Shown: positions 1 through 10,422, counted from the stretch's first letter. The stretch is 36,358 nucleotides of DNA from an uncultured Clostridium sp. (GCA_946491915.1 CAMLYR010000007.1:1-36358), one strand, 5' to 3'. Program-made: numbers and translations. Notes: a model not told the origin generated them from the letters alone.

Positions 1-638
1 TCAAAAATTAATTCGGCAGCAGTTTTTCCTGTTATTGCATAATGTAACTTGTTTTGTACAATTTTAAAAAAAGTATATGCTTCTTCTGAATCTTTATTAT
101 AATCAACTGCTGTTGCTATAAATAAATCCATAATTTTTTGGTAAGACATTCTTTCACTTACTCTAATAGTTTTTATACGTTCTAATAATTCATCGAAATA
201 TCTAGTATCAAATTTATTACCATTGATAAATCTGTCATCATTTAATGCAAATCCTTTAATCATATATTCTTTGATAATCTTATTTGCCCATGTTCTAAAT
301 TTAATAGCTGGTTTCGAATTCACTCTAAATCCTATTGATATTATCATATCTAAATTATAATAGCTTGTGAAATAGTGCTGTTTACCATTGTTCCCCATAT
401 GTGCAATTTTTGCACATGTGCTACTTTCTTCTAATTCCTCTTCTTTATAAATATTATTTATATGTCTTGTTATTCCTGTTCTGTCAATTTTAAATAATTT
501 CGATAAAGATTCTATATTAAGCCAAACGTTTTCATTTTGTAAAACGACCTCAACATTAATATTATCATCCTTATCCGTATAAAAAATAATATTATTCTCA
601 TTTCCTATTAATTTATCATCGTCTATATTATTATTCAA
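1..638 (-). CDS. RhuM-family protein, 3' end outside window
   Basis: The open frame runs leftward from a TTG start at 638 off the window edge, giving 212 residues without a stop. An AAAGGAGG site lies about 10 bases upstream and decides the start. Motifs I recognise from the virulence RhuM family are VWLNIESLSKLF near residue 38, a helix-turn-helix-like stretch DRTGITRHINNIYKEEEL, FTSYYNLDMIISIGFRVNS, RTWANKIIKEYMIKG, and YFDELLERIKTIRVSE followed by FFKIVQNKLHYAITGKTAAEL. The family was named from a Salmonella pathogenicity-island gene; its biochemical role is not known to me, and members often sit in accessory regions. The missing C-terminus is probably a hundred residues or so. Family assignment is strong; function is open. 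Confidence 0.87.
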   Translation of the reverse strand, partial: MNNNIDDDKLIGNENNIIFYTDKDDNINVEVVLQNENVWLNIESLSKLFKIDRTGITRHINNIYKEEELEESSTCAKIAHMGNNGKQHYFTSYYNLDMIISIGFRVNSKPAIKFRTWANKIIKEYMIKGFALNDDRFINGNKFDTRYFDELLERIKTIRVSERMSYQKIMDLFIATAVDYNKDSEEAYTFFKIVQNKLHYAITGKTAAELIF

Positions 639-694
639 ATAAAATTCCTCCTTTTATTGAAATTTATAATAGCTAAAATCATTTTATTTGTTAT

Positions 695-723
695 ATATTA
701 TCAAACTTTTGTTCTTTTGTCAA
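695..723 (-). promoter_or_regulatory. Sigma-A promoter of rhuM-like gene
   Basis: Read on the minus strand there is a perfect -35 TTGACA (718-723), a 17-base spacer and a -10 TAATAT (695-700, 4 of 6). The predicted leader to the TTG start is about 50 bases. Two direct copies of TTTCAAGTA (741-749 and 751-759), exactly 10 bp apart, lie just upstream of the -35. Confidence 0.7.
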
Positions 724-810
724 TGGGGTTAATAACATTATTTCAAGTATTTTCAAGTAATTTCCTAACTACTTATTGAATATAGAAATATCTTTTCTCT
801 CTATCGCTAA

Positions 811-845
811 AAAATGGAGTATCTTTTCAGACACTCCATTTTTTT
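811..845 (-). terminator. Intrinsic terminator after glucan synthetase gene
   Basis: A ten-base-pair stem (AAAATGGAGT at 811-820 with ACTCCATTTT at 833-842) closes a 12-base loop. It carries T runs on both sides and lies 30 bases past the stop of the 2806-residue gene. Confidence 0.8.
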
Positions 846-877
846 ATTATTTTTTATTTTTAAAATGCTATTACATT

Positions 878-3800
878 TTACATATAAACTTCAATATGAC
901 ACACTCTATTACTTCCATCTAATTTAATCTTATTCTCAACCTCTTCCCCATTCAATAATACCTTTTCTACTCCTGTATTTTTTTGGTTAGTATTAATAAC
1001 TTTTATATTATAAATACTATCCTTCCATTTATATCTCATTAGATATTCCTTCCAATCTTTTGGAATACATGGATCTATCGTCAGATATCCTTCTTTTATT
1101 TTTAGTCCTAATATATATTCGATTCCTGCAGTATAATACCAACTACTTGAGCCAGTATACCAAGTCCAACCACCTCTTCCTGCTAAATTGCCAGCTCCAT
1201 AAATATCTGCTGCAATGGCATATGGTTCTACCTTATATTTACTACTCGCATCTTTCGTTCTTGCATGTTCGATTGGATTAATCATTCGATAGAATTCTAA
1301 AGCTTTATCGCCAAATCCTAACAAAGCTTCTGCAATAATTGCCCAACAACTGCTATGTGTATATTGTCCTCCATTTTCTCTCACACCTGGTAAATATGCT
1401 TTGATATATCCTGGTTCTAAATGACCTTTTTCAAATGGTGGATCTAATAATTTGATAATTCCATTTTCCTTATCCACTAGATGATTTTCTAAACTTTCCA
1501 TCGAAATATATTTTTTGTCATTATCTCCTGCTTTTGATATGATGCTCCAACTTTGTGCAATACTATCGATTCTACATTCATCATTTTCCATACTACCTAA
1601 TACATTTCCATCATCCATAAATGCTCTTTTATACCATCTGCCATCCCAACCATTTGTATTTAGTGCTTTTTTTAGTTGGATTTTGATTGTGCTCCATGTT
1701 GCACTTCGACTTTCAACTTCTTTCTTTTGAAATTCATCTTCATGATATTTATTTTCATTTTCTGTATTTACATTCTCTCTTGTGACCAAGTCATTACTTT
1801 TATATTTTTCTTCTAAGTTTTCTCTCTCTTTATTTTCCATCATTTCGCATATTGGAATAAATTCATCTAAGATATTATATAAGAAAAATCCTAACCAAAC
1901 ACTTTCTCCTCTACCTTTATTTCCTACTGTACTAAATCCATCATTCCAATCACCACTACCAATTTTCGGTAATCCATTTTCTCCAAAGTTGAAGCTTTTT
2001 TCGATTGCTCTGATACAGTGTAAATAAATACTTTCTTGCTTTTCACTTTGTAGATATTGGTCATATCTTTCATCCACACCTTCTTCTAAGATTGCTCCTT
2101 TTAAATATGGTGTTTCAATTTCTAAAATGCTAGTATCTCCTGTAAAGTGAATATATTGTAGCACAAGATATGGAAGCCATAATAAATCATCTGAAAATCT
2201 TGTTCGAATTCCTCTACCCGTTTCTTCATGCCACCAATGTTCTACATCTCCTTCTTCAAATTGATGTTTACTATGTTTGATAATTTGCTGTTTCAAAAAT
2301 TCTGATGAAATATATTTTAAAGCAATCGTATCTTGCAATTGGTCTCTAAATCCAAAAGCACCTCCTGATTGATAATAGCCACTTCTTCCTAAAAGCCTAC
2401 TTTCTAATGTTTGATAAATACACCAACCATTTAACAAAATATTATTTGATTCTAATGGTGTATACACTTGAAGTTTTCCTAATAGGTCTTTCCAATAATT
2501 TTTTACACGTTCTAATTCTTGCCTACAATTTTGTAATTTACTATATTTATATGCTATATTTTTGCAATCCATTATGGTTTCTTCTGCTCCTAAAACAAAA
2601 GAAATTTCTTTATTGGAAAAACTTTCAATCCCTACTTCGATTTCTAATACCATACAGGTATCACGCCCAATTGCATTACTATTATTTAATCTAAGCTTCT
2701 TAATACCATCTGGATTAGATAATCCATTTTTCCCTAAGAAGAATTTTTTATCTCCTGTATAGCTTTTTATTTTTTCACTAGATGACATATATAGTTTTGT
2801 ATTGTCTATTTCACTAGCATATAAATTGCATGCTGTTAATATATTACTATTCCTATCAAATTTGATAGAAATATTTCCAGATGTTTTAAATTCATCTTCT
2901 CCAATCACTGGTTTTATATAGTGATATAATTTTAGATGTTTTCGATTTGGTGTTTTATTACTTAATTTTAGGATACCGATTTTGCAACTATCTTCTCTTG
3001 GAACAAAGACTTCTAATTCTTGCTCAATACCTAAGTGACTATGCATATATTTACAATAACCAAAACCATAAACAACATTATAGTTTCGATTATCTGGCAT
3101 TGGATTTAATCCTAAAGACCATGCTTGTTTCGTATCCATATCCTTTACATAGATAACCTCTGATGGAACGTCTATACTTGGATTGTTATTCCAACTAGTC
3201 AATCGATTTAATCGGCTATTTTTATACCAACTATATCCTCCCATATTTTCTGTGACAATCGTTCCAAACTTTTCGTTTGCCATAACGTGTGACCATACAG
3301 TTGGTAATCTTTTTTCTTTATCAACACATATCCAATATTCTTTTCCATCTTCCGAAAAAGCACCATATTCATTATAATATTTTAAATTTTCTGTATCTTT
3401 TAAGATATCAATATCTTCTGTATTTTCTTCAACAAATTGATTGATAGTTTCTTCTTCACTAATTTCTTTATAGTTATCTAAATAGGTTTCTTCTATTTCT
3501 TTTAGATTATTTTCTAAATTTCCTTTTGCACAATCAATTGTGATAACAGATATAAATTCTAGAAAAGTAATGTCTTTTTTATCCATTTCCTCTTCATTTA
3601 ATATAAAAATGCCACCCTTTATATTTTTTAAATATCCCATATGTTGATTTAATATGGTAGAATCAATTTCTTCCCTTACATAATTTTCATAACTATATTT
3701 TTCTTCATCTATGATGACAATTTCTGTTTCTACATTTTTGGTTCTAAAATATTCATAAGCTTTTAATACTTCTTTTAGTCCTTGCACATCATTTGCATTT

Positions 3801-6800
3801 TTCATTTTCACCAAGACAATTGGCAAATCACCTGATATACCATATTTCCATAAATCACTTTGTTTGTAAGTTTGTGTATGATTCATTTTTTCTTTTTCTA
3901 CACTTTTAATGGAATCATCAAACACAATATAGGATAACAGTTTTTGATACATTTCAATATCTTTTCCTTTCATATTTAAATATCGTGTTTCTGCTTCCAC
4001 TCTTGCTTTTGATAACTCAAATTCATTTTTTACATTTTCAAATGATGTATATTTTTCCAAGTTTTGAATAGCTTGTTCTTTTTCTTCTTCTAGAGATAAT
4101 ATAAAATCAACTACAACTTTTTCCTGTTTTTTTATTTTAATTGTTCTTTTCATGGCTACCACTGGTTCTGTCACAAGTCCTATTTTTTTAGAAAATGGCA
4201 ATGAATCTTTTACCATTTTTGGTATTGTTAAATTTCCTCTTCCTATAAATTTTTCCTCTTCTATTTCATATTCTAAATCACCAATTCTATCTTCCCTACT
4301 TGCATGCAATGTTGTTGCTAAATAGACTTCTTTTTCTCCTATTTCTCTCTTCTTTCTTTTTACCAATAAAGCTTCATTTTTTTCATCATATACATACACT
4401 AAAAATAAATTGTTAAAAGCTGGATGTGCATAATATTGTTCTTTTGGCACTAAGATTGGTTCAAAATATCCTGTTAATTCTACGATTTCTTCTTCATTTC
4501 CTAGGTTTTCTAATAGAATTCTTCTTAATTCTACTGGTTCATTTGGAGCCACTGTTGTTTTTATCGTTGCTTTTATATTTCCACTTGTTATCTCTTGTTC
4601 ATCCTTATCTGGCATAAATCGAATTTGATATGCATTTCCCATATTTTGTGCATAACTAGAACTAATAATTTGTTTATTTTTGATACTTTTGATATAAAAT
4701 ATCATTCCTTGCGTATCATCATCTGTACGTTTAAAATGATTGATATACATATTTTTGTATTTACTAACCCCTTCTCCTTTTTGATTCATTGCTACCATAT
4801 AATTTTCATTAGAAATCACATTTCCTGTAACTAATCTTTCATCCATTTTTGTATAGGTTCTTACTATATAATCTTCATAATCCTTATACTTCAATTTTTC
4901 CACCTTTTCTTTATCTTCTTTTGTAATAATGGCTTTTTCTGGCATCGTTTCTTGAAGCAAGATGGTAACTGCTTGTATTTCTGGATTTTTTGTGAATCGT
5001 TTTTGCAAGATTAGTTGATTGATTAAATTATTGATAGATAATAAAATTAATCCTTGATGATGTGCCATGTAGGTCTTCACAACCTCTGCCTTTTTCCCTT
5101 TTCTAACTCTTTCTGGTGTAAAATCTAAAGATTCATAAAAACCATATTTGTTATACATACCATATTGTTCTAATACTTTCAGGTTTTTAACAACTTCTTT
5201 TGGAATATCGTTAATGGCTAACATACTACCATAAGAAGATACCACCATTTCATCTGCTAACCCTCTTTTTAATCCAAGCCATGGAATTCCAAACGCTTTA
5301 TATTGATAATTAGATTGTAAATCTTTTAGATTAAATGCTGATTCTGATACGCCAAATGGTAAATGCATTTCTTCTGCATATTTCATTTGACTCATCATCA
5401 TGAATTTGCAAGATTCATCTAATAGGCTCCCTTTATATTTTGGAATATTGATATTTGGCATTAAATATTCAAAAGCGGTTCCTGACCAAGAAATTAATCC
5501 TTTATATTTTCCCAAAATCGTTAATGTTCTACTTAAATGATTCCAATGTTTTGATGGAATATCTTTTTTCGCTATGGCTACCAAACTTGCTTGTCTTGCT
5601 TCTGTTGCTAACAGGTCATAATAGGAATCTGTTAATTTGTTTTCTTCAATATTATATCCGATGGAAAAAATTTGATGTTCTTGACTATATAAATAGGTAA
5701 AGTCTGTTTGATGAATGCTTCTTTCAATGATTTCTAACATTTCGCGTATTTGATTTTGTAATTTTGCTATTTCTTCATTTGTGATATCTATTTTTCTTTT
5801 TGTTTCTATTATTTCATTCCTTTGTTCTTTTGATAATGTGTTTCCTTCTGATACTGTCTCATATTCTACTCTATTTTTCTTATGTCCTATACTTTGTTCA
5901 AAATGCAAGTTATCATGTTTTTGCAACCTTTCTTGTATTTCTTCTAAAAAGGCTTTTGTCACATACAAATATCCCACAAAATTCCCACTATCTACTGTTG
6001 AAATATATCTTGGTCGTAATGGTTCTTTTGTTTTGGTGTCATACCAATTGTATAAATGCCCATTCCATTTTTGTAAACTATCGACTGAAGTTAGTACTTT
6101 ATACAATAAATCAATTGTTTCTGGTAAAGGTTCATATTGTAAATCATAACTTGAAACAATGGCTAAAATCGACAACCCTATATTGGTAGACGATGTCCTT
6201 GTGACAATTTTTTGTTTTCTATCTTCTTGATAATTGTCTGGCATTAGGTAATTATTTTCTTTTGTGATGTATTGTTTAAAAAATTGCCACGTTTTTCTTC
6301 CGAGTTCTAAGACATAGTCTATTTCTGTTTGATCTAATGCTTCAATGGCTTTTACTTCTTTTTTCTCCTTACTAATATACCACATGATAAAAGGTGCAAA
6401 TATCCATAAAATCCCCAATATGGTTAGAATGATAAAATCTCCAAAACCTTTGTTGGTCAATGCAAGTCCTATGGCTATAATCCCCAAAGCGATATTAAAC
6501 CACATTTGTTTTACATATGACATCACATCATTTTTTGCTTGTTTTTCTGCCTCTTCAGATGTCATCCATTCTAATAGTTTCTTGTGGCTCACACATTTTC
6601 GATACAATGTTTTTACGATGGCTATACAAGAAACATATGCTTTATATGGTAATACCCCAATCGTTATGACTATTCTGAATATAATTCCTTTATAGCCTGA
6701 TATTCTAGGAGAGAATTTTTTTTGCTGATGTTCCCCTTCTTTTTTTACTAACATGGTGTTGAAAATTTCTAATATATAAGGCATGACTACTGTAATGAGA

Positions 6801-9298
6801 CTTATGATAATCAATGGATATGTTTCAAAATGGTATTGTTTTCCTAGGATAACAAACAAAATCAAGGAAAAGATAACCGCTATTTCTATTAAACTTCTTC
6901 TTAAATTATCAAAGATTTTATATTTCGAAAGACAATTTAATGGATTTTGTATGTTTCCGATTTTGCTATTTATTTTCCCTTTTAACCAACTAATAATTTG
7001 CCAATCTCCTCTTATCCATCTAGATAATCGGTTCATAAAGCTATTATATTTTGTAGGGTATCCATCCATTAACATGATATCTGTTGCCAAACCACAACGT
7101 AAATAACAGCCTTCTAATAAGTCATGACTTAATACTGTATTTTCTGGTATCGCATTTTTTAGTACTCTTGAAAATACCTTTACATCATAGATTCCTTTTC
7201 CTGTGAAGATACCTTCTCCAAAATTGTCTTGATATAAATCAGAAATCGCATTTGTATAAGAGTCAATTCCACCTGCTCCTGCAAATATTTGTGTAAATAT
7301 GGTTTTATAGGAGATATCTAAGTTAATTCCAATTCTAGGTTGAATCATTCCATGTCCTTCTATTACCACATTTTTTTCTTCATCTATGACTGGTTTATTT
7401 AAGATATGTGCCATTGCTCCTACCAATTCAAAAGCAGAATTTAAAATGAGCTCTGTATCTGCATCTAAGGTAATGACATATTGTATTTTAGGGATACAAT
7501 CCTTATATGCTTCTATGGTATTGGCACGAAATACATTTTCTTCATTTTCTAGTAGATATTCATTAAATTGTGTGAGCATTCCTCTTTTTCGTTCCCAACC
7601 TAAATAGCAATTTTCTTTTTCGTTCCATTCTCTTTTTCTATAGATAAAATGAAAAATTGGGAAATCATTTTCTTTGGAATATTTTTCATTTAACCTTTCG
7701 GCTAATTTCATTCCTGTTTCAATCACTTCATTATCGAATTTTTCTTCTTTTATGCTACTTTCTGAACAATCACCTAATAAAGTAAAATACAAATTTTTTG
7801 ATTCATTAGCAATATAATACACCTCTAATTTGTGCATTAGCTCTTTTACTTTTTCTTTATTTTTCAATATGGTTGGAATGACTACCATACATGCATTTTC
7901 TTCATCAATTCCTTTTGAAAAATCTATTTTCGGAATTGGTTTTGGTTTTACGATTTTACTTAACATATATTGTATGATTTGTGTTACAATTTCTGATGAT
8001 GGAATTAATAATATTAGAAAACTCAATATATATACCCCTACATTTTGAATATATACATTTAAAATGCTACTAAATACAAGAGATACTCCAATTGATAAAA
8101 TAATATTTGTTGCAATATATAGTTTTTGTTTTGTTTTTTCATGCAAATGTTTTGGTACTTTACATTGTAATTCTTGATAAACTTTTTCAATGCCTTTATC
8201 AATGATATAATATCCAATATGTGCCTTTTTTCCATTATCTTTGCTATCTTTTGCCAATTGCAAAATCTTTTTGGCTATATAGATTTCTGATATTTTCGTT
8301 TTTTTCGATATTTCTTTAATGATGTTTCTATAACTCTCTTTTGTCTCATTATCCATTTTAGAATAAACATCTGCTGGATCCTGTTTTAAAATTTCTTCTA
8401 CTCCATTTATTTTCTCAAAAATTTCTAAAAAATTAATCCTTTGTATGGTCTTTATACTAGTAATACTATTTCCAATAGATACTTTTTTTACAGCAATATC
8501 AAAATGTTCTTTTTTGATGACTTCTTGTACAGTTGTTCCTGTCATTTCTACAATTTCATCTAATATTTTTAAATAACGATATCCTTTTTTTCCATATCGT
8601 TTTAAGATATATGACATATATTCAATAAATGGATATTTCACATCATTTAACATATCTTTTTTGATATTTTTCAAATGATATATATGATTTTCTTTATTCT
8701 CTTGTGGTGTTTCAATTAGTTTTCGTACAATGTTTTCTGCTCTCATTTTTTGTATTTGACTACTATATATTTTTTCACAAATTTCTCTAATATTTTCAAT
8801 AATGGCTATTTGAAGAAACAAACCAATATTCCAAATTTCCTCCATACTTAATGTCTTTTTTTCTTGATAACTTGCCAGATAATCTTCTAAGTCTTCTTTC
8901 TGGATTTTGTTATCTGTATATGCTACAATTTCTGCTGCTAATACATATATTCTAGCAAATCCTTTGTATTTTCCATTCGCAATTCCTAAAAAATTCATGT
9001 ACTTTTTTAGTGTTAATTCTTTTTGTATTTGTTTTACCGTTTCTTCTATGATATAAAAATTGTCTAACAACCATTCCCCCGCTGGGTGTGTTGTCATTCC
9101 TAATTTGACATGTTCATTTAATAAATTATATACAATTTTTATGGTTTCATAGTTTTCCATTAATTGCGGAATTGGATATGTTTCTTTAGATGGTTTATTG
9201 ATTAAGTTATGGTTTGATGCTATTTTTTGTAAATGGTTTTCTAATTGCTTTTTGTCTAATATTGTTCCATCAATTTTTAATATTTTATTTGTTTTCAA
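878..9298 (-). CDS. Cyclic beta-1,2-glucan synthetase-like protein (GT84-glycoamylase-GH94)
   Basis: This 2806-residue protein has the architecture of NdvB/ChvB-type cyclic beta-1,2-glucan synthetases, which polymerise UDP-glucose and cyclise the chain. In order: a soluble N-terminal region; a TM pair near 390-440; a GT2/GT84-type glycosyltransferase with LDADTEL (DxD) near 612, SHDLLEGCYLR near 715 and RLSRW (RxxRW) near 756; TM segments near 800-990; a glycoamylase-like domain with YDLLATEARQ near 1228; two GT36-type beta-sandwich regions (about 1480-1750 and 1970-2280); and a C-terminal GH94 phosphorylase-like (alpha/alpha)6 domain with GGAFGFRDQLQD near 2310 and GDWNDG near 2450. The GH94 part is known in Brucella Cgs to trim chain length. 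The start is TTG, with AGGAG 10 bases upstream inside a hairpin; no Met occurs before residue 47. The family is clear; whether the product is cyclic and of beta-1,2 linkage in this organism is inferred. Confidence 0.9.
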   Translation of the reverse strand: MKTNKILKIDGTILDKKQLENHLQKIASNHNLINKPSKETYPIPQLMENYETIKIVYNLLNEHVKLGMTTHPAGEWLLDNFYIIEETVKQIQKELTLKKYMNFLGIANGKYKGFARIYVLAAEIVAYTDNKIQKEDLEDYLASYQEKKTLSMEEIWNIGLFLQIAIIENIREICEKIYSSQIQKMRAENIVRKLIETPQENKENHIYHLKNIKKDMLNDVKYPFIEYMSYILKRYGKKGYRYLKILDEIVEMTGTTVQEVIKKEHFDIAVKKVSIGNSITSIKTIQRINFLEIFEKINGVEEILKQDPADVYSKMDNETKESYRNIIKEISKKTKISEIYIAKKILQLAKDSKDNGKKAHIGYYIIDKGIEKVYQELQCKVPKHLHEKTKQKLYIATNIILSIGVSLVFSSILNVYIQNVGVYILSFLILLIPSSEIVTQIIQYMLSKIVKPKPIPKIDFSKGIDEENACMVVIPTILKNKEKVKELMHKLEVYYIANESKNLYFTLLGDCSESSIKEEKFDNEVIETGMKLAERLNEKYSKENDFPIFHFIYRKREWNEKENCYLGWERKRGMLTQFNEYLLENEENVFRANTIEAYKDCIPKIQYVITLDADTELILNSAFELVGAMAHILNKPVIDEEKNVVIEGHGMIQPRIGINLDISYKTIFTQIFAGAGGIDSYTNAISDLYQDNFGEGIFTGKGIYDVKVFSRVLKNAIPENTVLSHDLLEGCYLRCGLATDIMLMDGYPTKYNSFMNRLSRWIRGDWQIISWLKGKINSKIGNIQNPLNCLSKYKIFDNLRRSLIEIAVIFSLILFVILGKQYHFETYPLIIISLITVVMPYILEIFNTMLVKKEGEHQQKKFSPRISGYKGIIFRIVITIGVLPYKAYVSCIAIVKTLYRKCVSHKKLLEWMTSEEAEKQAKNDVMSYVKQMWFNIALGIIAIGLALTNKGFGDFIILTILGILWIFAPFIMWYISKEKKEVKAIEALDQTEIDYVLELGRKTWQFFKQYITKENNYLMPDNYQEDRKQKIVTRTSSTNIGLSILAIVSSYDLQYEPLPETIDLLYKVLTSVDSLQKWNGHLYNWYDTKTKEPLRPRYISTVDSGNFVGYLYVTKAFLEEIQERLQKHDNLHFEQSIGHKKNRVEYETVSEGNTLSKEQRNEIIETKRKIDITNEEIAKLQNQIREMLEIIERSIHQTDFTYLYSQEHQIFSIGYNIEENKLTDSYYDLLATEARQASLVAIAKKDIPSKHWNHLSRTLTILGKYKGLISWSGTAFEYLMPNINIPKYKGSLLDESCKFMMMSQMKYAEEMHLPFGVSESAFNLKDLQSNYQYKAFGIPWLGLKRGLADEMVVSSYGSMLAINDIPKEVVKNLKVLEQYGMYNKYGFYESLDFTPERVRKGKKAEVVKTYMAHHQGLILLSINNLINQLILQKRFTKNPEIQAVTILLQETMPEKAIITKEDKEKVEKLKYKDYEDYIVRTYTKMDERLVTGNVISNENYMVAMNQKGEGVSKYKNMYINHFKRTDDDTQGMIFYIKSIKNKQIISSSYAQNMGNAYQIRFMPDKDEQEITSGNIKATIKTTVAPNEPVELRRILLENLGNEEEIVELTGYFEPILVPKEQYYAHPAFNNLFLVYVYDEKNEALLVKRKKREIGEKEVYLATTLHASREDRIGDLEYEIEEEKFIGRGNLTIPKMVKDSLPFSKKIGLVTEPVVAMKRTIKIKKQEKVVVDFILSLEEEKEQAIQNLEKYTSFENVKNEFELSKARVEAETRYLNMKGKDIEMYQKLLSYIVFDDSIKSVEKEKMNHTQTYKQSDLWKYGISGDLPIVLVKMKNANDVQGLKEVLKAYEYFRTKNVETEIVIIDEEKYSYENYVREEIDSTILNQHMGYLKNIKGGIFILNEEEMDKKDITFLEFISVITIDCAKGNLENNLKEIEETYLDNYKEISEEETINQFVEENTEDIDILKDTENLKYYNEYGAFSEDGKEYWICVDKEKRLPTVWSHVMANEKFGTIVTENMGGYSWYKNSRLNRLTSWNNNPSIDVPSEVIYVKDMDTKQAWSLGLNPMPDNRNYNVVYGFGYCKYMHSHLGIEQELEVFVPREDSCKIGILKLSNKTPNRKHLKLYHYIKPVIGEDEFKTSGNISIKFDRNSNILTACNLYASEIDNTKLYMSSSEKIKSYTGDKKFFLGKNGLSNPDGIKKLRLNNSNAIGRDTCMVLEIEVGIESFSNKEISFVLGAEETIMDCKNIAYKYSKLQNCRQELERVKNYWKDLLGKLQVYTPLESNNILLNGWCIYQTLESRLLGRSGYYQSGGAFGFRDQLQDTIALKYISSEFLKQQIIKHSKHQFEEGDVEHWWHEETGRGIRTRFSDDLLWLPYLVLQYIHFTGDTSILEIETPYLKGAILEEGVDERYDQYLQSEKQESIYLHCIRAIEKSFNFGENGLPKIGSGDWNDGFSTVGNKGRGESVWLGFFLYNILDEFIPICEMMENKERENLEEKYKSNDLVTRENVNTENENKYHEDEFQKKEVESRSATWSTIKIQLKKALNTNGWDGRWYKRAFMDDGNVLGSMENDECRIDSIAQSWSIISKAGDNDKKYISMESLENHLVDKENGIIKLLDPPFEKGHLEPGYIKAYLPGVRENGGQYTHSSCWAIIAEALLGFGDKALEFYRMINPIEHARTKDASSKYKVEPYAIAADIYGAGNLAGRGGWTWYTGSSSWYYTAGIEYILGLKIKEGYLTIDPCIPKDWKEYLMRYKWKDSIYNIKVINTNQKNTGVEKVLLNGEEVENKIKLDGSNRVCHIEVYM

Positions 9299-9352
9299 AA
9301 AAATTCCACTCCTTGCAAATATGTTTTACACATATTGTTTGCAAAGAGTGGA
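9297..9352 (-). promoter_or_regulatory. Terminator-like hairpin containing the glucan synthetase ribosome binding site
   Basis: On the minus strand, TCCACTCTTTGCAAA (9352-9338) pairs with TTTGCAAGGAGTGGA (9319-9305). The stem continues as TATGT/ACATA around a five-base loop, about 20 pairs with one G-U and one 3-base bulge. Two bases after the stem a run of seven T (9303-9297) flows into the TTG start codon (9298-9296). The 3' arm holds the AAGGAG ribosome binding site. It sits between the stop of the upstream one-TM gene and the synthetase, so it could end the upstream transcript, block translation of the synthetase, or both. Confidence 0.75.
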
Positions 9353-9404
9353 TTTTTTATACTCTTCTGTTATTTTTTATTGTATAGAATTTTTGGTTTT
9401 TATT

Positions 9405-10325
9405 TTAAAATTCTAATTCATCATCATTTGTTTTACTTTCGCTATTTTTACTTGTTAATTTATCTATCCTTTCACCATAATAGTTTTCAAAAGATTTTCC
9501 TATTGTATCCAAACTGATTTCTCCACTTTTTAATTGTTCATCAAATAAATTTTCTAAATCAACATAAGTATCTGGATTTCGTGTGTATATAGTTTCATTA
9601 CCATTTGCATCTTTAATGCTTACATAATCTGCTCTAATTTCATGATATCCATCTGCTGTTTCAATAACCCCTGCAATTGTTTCATTATCATTTACTAAAT
9701 AATAACCACCTTTCATTTGATCATCTACATGCGTTTGTCCATCTTCTAATTCATCTACTGATTTTGGTGCTTTTATATATATTACTTCATCACCTGATGT
9801 ATCTTCAATAATTTGTCCTTCACTTCCTGCATTTTGGTAAATAATTCCTAAATCATTTTCATCAATTTGTTCCTTATTTTCTTCTAATAAATTTTCATTA
9901 TATTCTTCTAATATTTGATCAATAATCTTTGCATTACTGATTGTATTTTTTGAAATATCTGTCTGGTCATATAAATCCATATTCTGTAATTGTTTTAGAT
10001 ATTCATCTTTTTTACTAGTTGATGTATTATCTTTATTTTCAGTTTCTGTTTCTATATTGGTTTTATCTCCTACCTCAGGTTGATTTCCACTTGTTAATAA
10101 GGCATGTCCTGCCAAGGTGGTAATTCCTACTGATCCCAATATAGCTATAATAGTATTTCTGATTCCTCTTTTTTTTCTTTTTGTTTCTACATTTTTAGTT
10201 ACTTTTTCTCTTCCTTTTTGTGTTAAGCTTTTTCCTTTTTCAGTTTCTATCCTCGTAATTTCTGCATCAATTTCTGCCTCTTTTTTTGCCTGTCTTTTAG
10301 CTTTAAAATTTTCCCATATTCCCAT
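9405..10325 (-). CDS. One-TM protein with charged N-terminus, unknown function
   Basis: I do not recognise this 306-residue protein. It begins with about 55 strongly basic, helix-prone residues (KAKRQAKKEAEIDAEITRIE), then one TM segment (NTIIAILGSVGITTLAGHALL, about 57-77), then an acidic, Asn/Thr-rich outer part of about 225 residues. The N-in/C-out pattern suggests a membrane-anchored extracellular domain. The ATG at 10325 has an AAGGAGGAAG site. It lies upstream of the glucan synthetase in the same direction, separated by a hairpin of terminator form, so the two may share one promoter with regulated read-through. No enzymatic motif was seen. Confidence 0.75.
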   Translation of the reverse strand: MGIWENFKAKRQAKKEAEIDAEITRIETEKGKSLTQKGREKVTKNVETKRKKRGIRNTIIAILGSVGITTLAGHALLTSGNQPEVGDKTNIETETENKDNTSTSKKDEYLKQLQNMDLYDQTDISKNTISNAKIIDQILEEYNENLLEENKEQIDENDLGIIYQNAGSEGQIIEDTSGDEVIYIKAPKSVDELEDGQTHVDDQMKGGYYLVNDNETIAGVIETADGYHEIRADYVSIKDANGNETIYTRNPDTYVDLENLFDEQLKSGEISLDTIGKSFENYYGERIDKLTSKNSESKTNDDELEF

Positions 10326-10422
10326 CTTACTTCCTCCTTAGTTTTTTTATATCAGAAAATTAGTTGTTTTATCCCAAATATCAAATAATTTTTTCTGCAT
10401 ATAATTATTTTTTCTCTTTTAT

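Noticed and set aside
1060..8048. Many plus-strand open frames of 60-130 codons opposite the synthetase gene
   Set aside because: They are rich in Leu, Phe, Tyr and Ser as expected from the complement of an AT-rich coding strand, have no ribosome binding sites and no motifs.
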